Assembly (NCBI RefSeq): GCF_001598055.1
Contig: NZ_CP014844.1
Coordinates: 2,348,967-2,412,966, forward strand
Length of the DNA stretch: 64,000 nucleotides
Direction of reading: 5' to 3'
From: Cupriavidus nantongensis
GTDB lineage: Bacteria > Pseudomonadota > Gammaproteobacteria > Burkholderiales > Burkholderiaceae
Shown here: positions 59,869 to 64,000 of the stretch, one piece after another
How the letters are laid out: each line of letters begins with the position of its first letter
How positions within the stretch are numbered: the first letter of the stretch is position 1
The notes under the pieces: model-generated
What the model saw: only the letters and a program-made list of their open reading frames with translations
Database searches by the model: none
Told to the model about the DNA's origin: nothing
Position numbers and translations under genes: made by a program

Positions 59869-60001
59869 GGGTTTTGCGGCCTTTCAGGAATGCGGCAAAG
59901 CCGGCCGCGCTTCCCACCGGGCGATATCGATCGCCTGGCGGGGGCGCGCCGCCCCCCAAGGTGACAGAAGAGGCTCTTTTTAATTGCGTTGGATAAAACA
60001 C

Positions 60002-60030
60002 TTGCAAGGCTGCCATCCAGGCATTAAGAT
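60002..60030 (+). promoter_or_regulatory. rrs: Candidate rRNA promoter P1
   Basis: TTGCAA at 60002-60007 and TAAGAT at 60025-60030 with a 17-base spacer. A GC-rich discriminator follows (TCGCCCCCTC), which is the sequence feature linked to stringent control of rRNA promoters. Confidence 0.5.
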
Positions 60031-60133
60031 TCGCCCCCTCGTTCGCAAGGCATCGCGCAACGGGAATGGAACGGCGCGCAAGAATTGACTCGAAAGAGGG
60101 CGTCCGGCGCAATAAAGAATTTTTCGAAACCAG

Positions 60134-60162
60134 TTGCTTAATCGAAAAAATTTCTTTAAAGT
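60134..60162 (+). promoter_or_regulatory. rrs: Candidate rRNA promoter P2
   Basis: TTGCTT at 60134-60139 and TAAAGT at 60157-60162, spacer 17 bases and very A/T-rich. Tandem promoters are usual for rRNA operons. The start site would fall ahead of boxA. Confidence 0.45.
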
Positions 60163-60218
60163 CTCGTTCCTTCGCTGCTGACAACGCAGCGCGCTGAACG
60201 GCAAAGCCGGTGAGCGAA

Positions 60219-60229
60219 GTTCTTTAACA
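60219..60229 (+). promoter_or_regulatory. boxA antitermination element of the leader
   Basis: GTTCTTTAACA closely matches the E. coli rrn boxA. The same core recurs at 62087-62098 in the spacer (TGTTCTTTAACA) ahead of 23S. NusB/NusE bind such sites to prevent Rho termination. Confidence 0.75.
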
Positions 60230-60256
60230 AACAAACAACCGATAAGTGTGGGCGCT
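60230..60256 (+). other. 16S processing stem, 5' strand
   Basis: CCGATAAGTGTGG (60239-60251) pairs perfectly with CCACACTTATCGG at 61972-61984. The helix continues with GCGCT/AGCGT inward (one G-U) and AACAAAC (60230-60236) with GTTTGTT (61987-61993) outward, across a two-base internal loop. This brackets 16S and should be the RNase III site. Confidence 0.75.
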
Positions 60257-60410
60257 TGATAGCGGATGCGAAAGACTTCGGTCTTTTAGCTTAAAAGTTA
60301 TACAGTGCTCGCACAGCAAAACGTGACTGGGTCTTCGGATCTGGTCAGTCAGTTTTCTGAGAGTGAGCGACCGCTCGAAAGAGCGAGGGTCTACGGACCC
60401 ACACAGAGAT

Positions 60411-61945
<1,535 letters not shown>

Positions 61946-62280
61946 CAGAGCGTGCAGCCAACGTTGAGCGTCCACACTTATCGGTAGTTTGTTGGTTAAG
62001 GCCAGATGGCCAAATGCAAGCGCTTAAGCTTTGAGCGTTTGCATTTGGCATTGCCAAGCGAGCGCGGGTCTGACCTGCGGATCGGCTGTTCTTTAACAAT
62101 ATGGGATGTAGTAAAGGTGTCGCGGTGCTTTGATGAGAAGCACAGTAGTTGAACGCGATACCGGGTTGTGATTGTATCAACCAAATGTATTTTAAAGTGA
62201 TCGAAAGATGACTTGGAATACGGCACAAATGCGAGAACTCAACCTGTAGTGAGCGTGTCGATGAGACACACTTGTTATAG
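61946..62280 (+). other. 16S-23S internal transcribed spacer without tRNA genes
   Basis: 335 bases. No tRNA-Ile or tRNA-Ala is present: no GGTTCGAAT-type arm or tRNA fold was found. It contains the 3' strand of the 16S processing stem (61967-61993), a 16-base-pair hairpin with arms 62009-62024 and 62034-62049 (one mismatch, loop of nine), and a boxA at 62087-62098. Confidence 0.8.

Positions 62281-64000
<1,720 letters not shown>

Larger units (their letters stand above)
59869..60410 (+). promoter_or_regulatory. rRNA operon promoter and leader region
   Basis: 542 bp between the alcohol dehydrogenase and 16S. It contains a GC-rich hairpin GGGGGCG/CGCCCCC (59940-59956), two candidate promoters described separately, a lone TTGACT at 60085-60090, a boxA, and a UUCG-capped hairpin AAAGAC-TTCG-GTCTTT at 60271-60286. 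No coding potential was found. AT-rich segments (60110-60165) are unlike the surrounding genome, as expected of rRNA promoters. Confidence 0.75.

Noticed and set aside
59940..59956. GGGGGCG/CGCCCCC hairpin as terminator of the alcohol dehydrogenase gene
   Set aside because: The T run (59977-59981) starts about 20 bases after the stem, too far for an intrinsic terminator; left as an unassigned hairpin in the leader region.
61946..62280. Possible tRNA-Ile/tRNA-Ala genes in the spacer
   Set aside because: No cloverleaf, TPsiC arm or anticodon arm could be found by eye.

Overview
The window is about 64 kb of a GC-rich beta-proteobacterial genome. The 16S rRNA gene at its right end reads as Burkholderiaceae and most resembles Cupriavidus (genus from recognition of the 16S text, not from a search). 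A second-type primary sigma factor (RpoD2-like), a complete rRNA operon start and accessory catabolic genes together suggest a secondary replicon (chromid) of a Cupriavidus species; this is inference. No insertion sequence, prophage, CRISPR array or tRNA gene was seen.

Layout. 1-4991: a truncated FAD monooxygenase with an overlapping LysR regulator, an osmoprotectant-type binding-protein/permease fusion, a MocR (GntR-aminotransferase) regulator and a DUF2970 microprotein. 5005-9223: a triheme cytochrome c followed by a Tat-exported spermidine-dehydrogenase-like flavoprotein, and a convergent PlsC-type acyltransferase. 9318-12552: three predicted outer-membrane beta-barrels. 12713-26343: a long co-directional cluster of a membrane-anchored formylglycine-generating enzyme (FGE), a HAD lipoprotein, a lipoprotein sulfatase, a membrane spermidine-synthase-like protein, and a MoxR ATPase/DUF58/DUF4381/VWA/VWA-TPR/BatD module, with mostly overlapping genes. 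26378-29067: AspT-type transporter and a class II glutamine amidotransferase. 29096-39661 (minus): an RpoD2-like sigma factor, DUF2760, two atypical Hsp70 proteins in overlapping frames, an exported protein-isoaspartate methyltransferase and another membrane spermidine-synthase-like protein. 39991-42530 (minus): Lrp regulator, cysteine-dioxygenase-like thiol dioxygenase, orphan TolA-like protein and a VOC protein. 42605-49112: TetR regulator divergent from acyl-CoA ligase and the two methylcrotonyl-CoA carboxylase subunits (leucine/isovalerate type catabolism). 49175-52898: GST, PhnB-like protein, DNA polymerase II. 53094-59868: AcoR-type sigma54 activator, then aldehyde dehydrogenase, an outer-membrane protein and a PQQ quinohemoprotein alcohol dehydrogenase, with a recognisable -24/-12 promoter. 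59869-64000: rRNA leader, 16S, a tRNA-less spacer and the 5' part of 23S, which carries a structured insertion in helix 45.

How genes work together. The strongest functional units are (i) the sulfatase/FGE/MoxR-VWA cluster, where FGE would make the catalytic formylglycine and the MoxR-VWA set may act as a maturation or chaperone system; (ii) sigma factor plus two Hsp70s plus protein-repair methyltransferase; (iii) the sigma54-controlled alcohol oxidation cluster; (iv) the TetR-controlled carboxylase cluster, with two matching inverted repeats in the divergent promoter region; (v) the Lrp/thiol dioxygenase pair with two matching inverted repeats upstream. Very long antisense frames throughout are artefacts of high GC.
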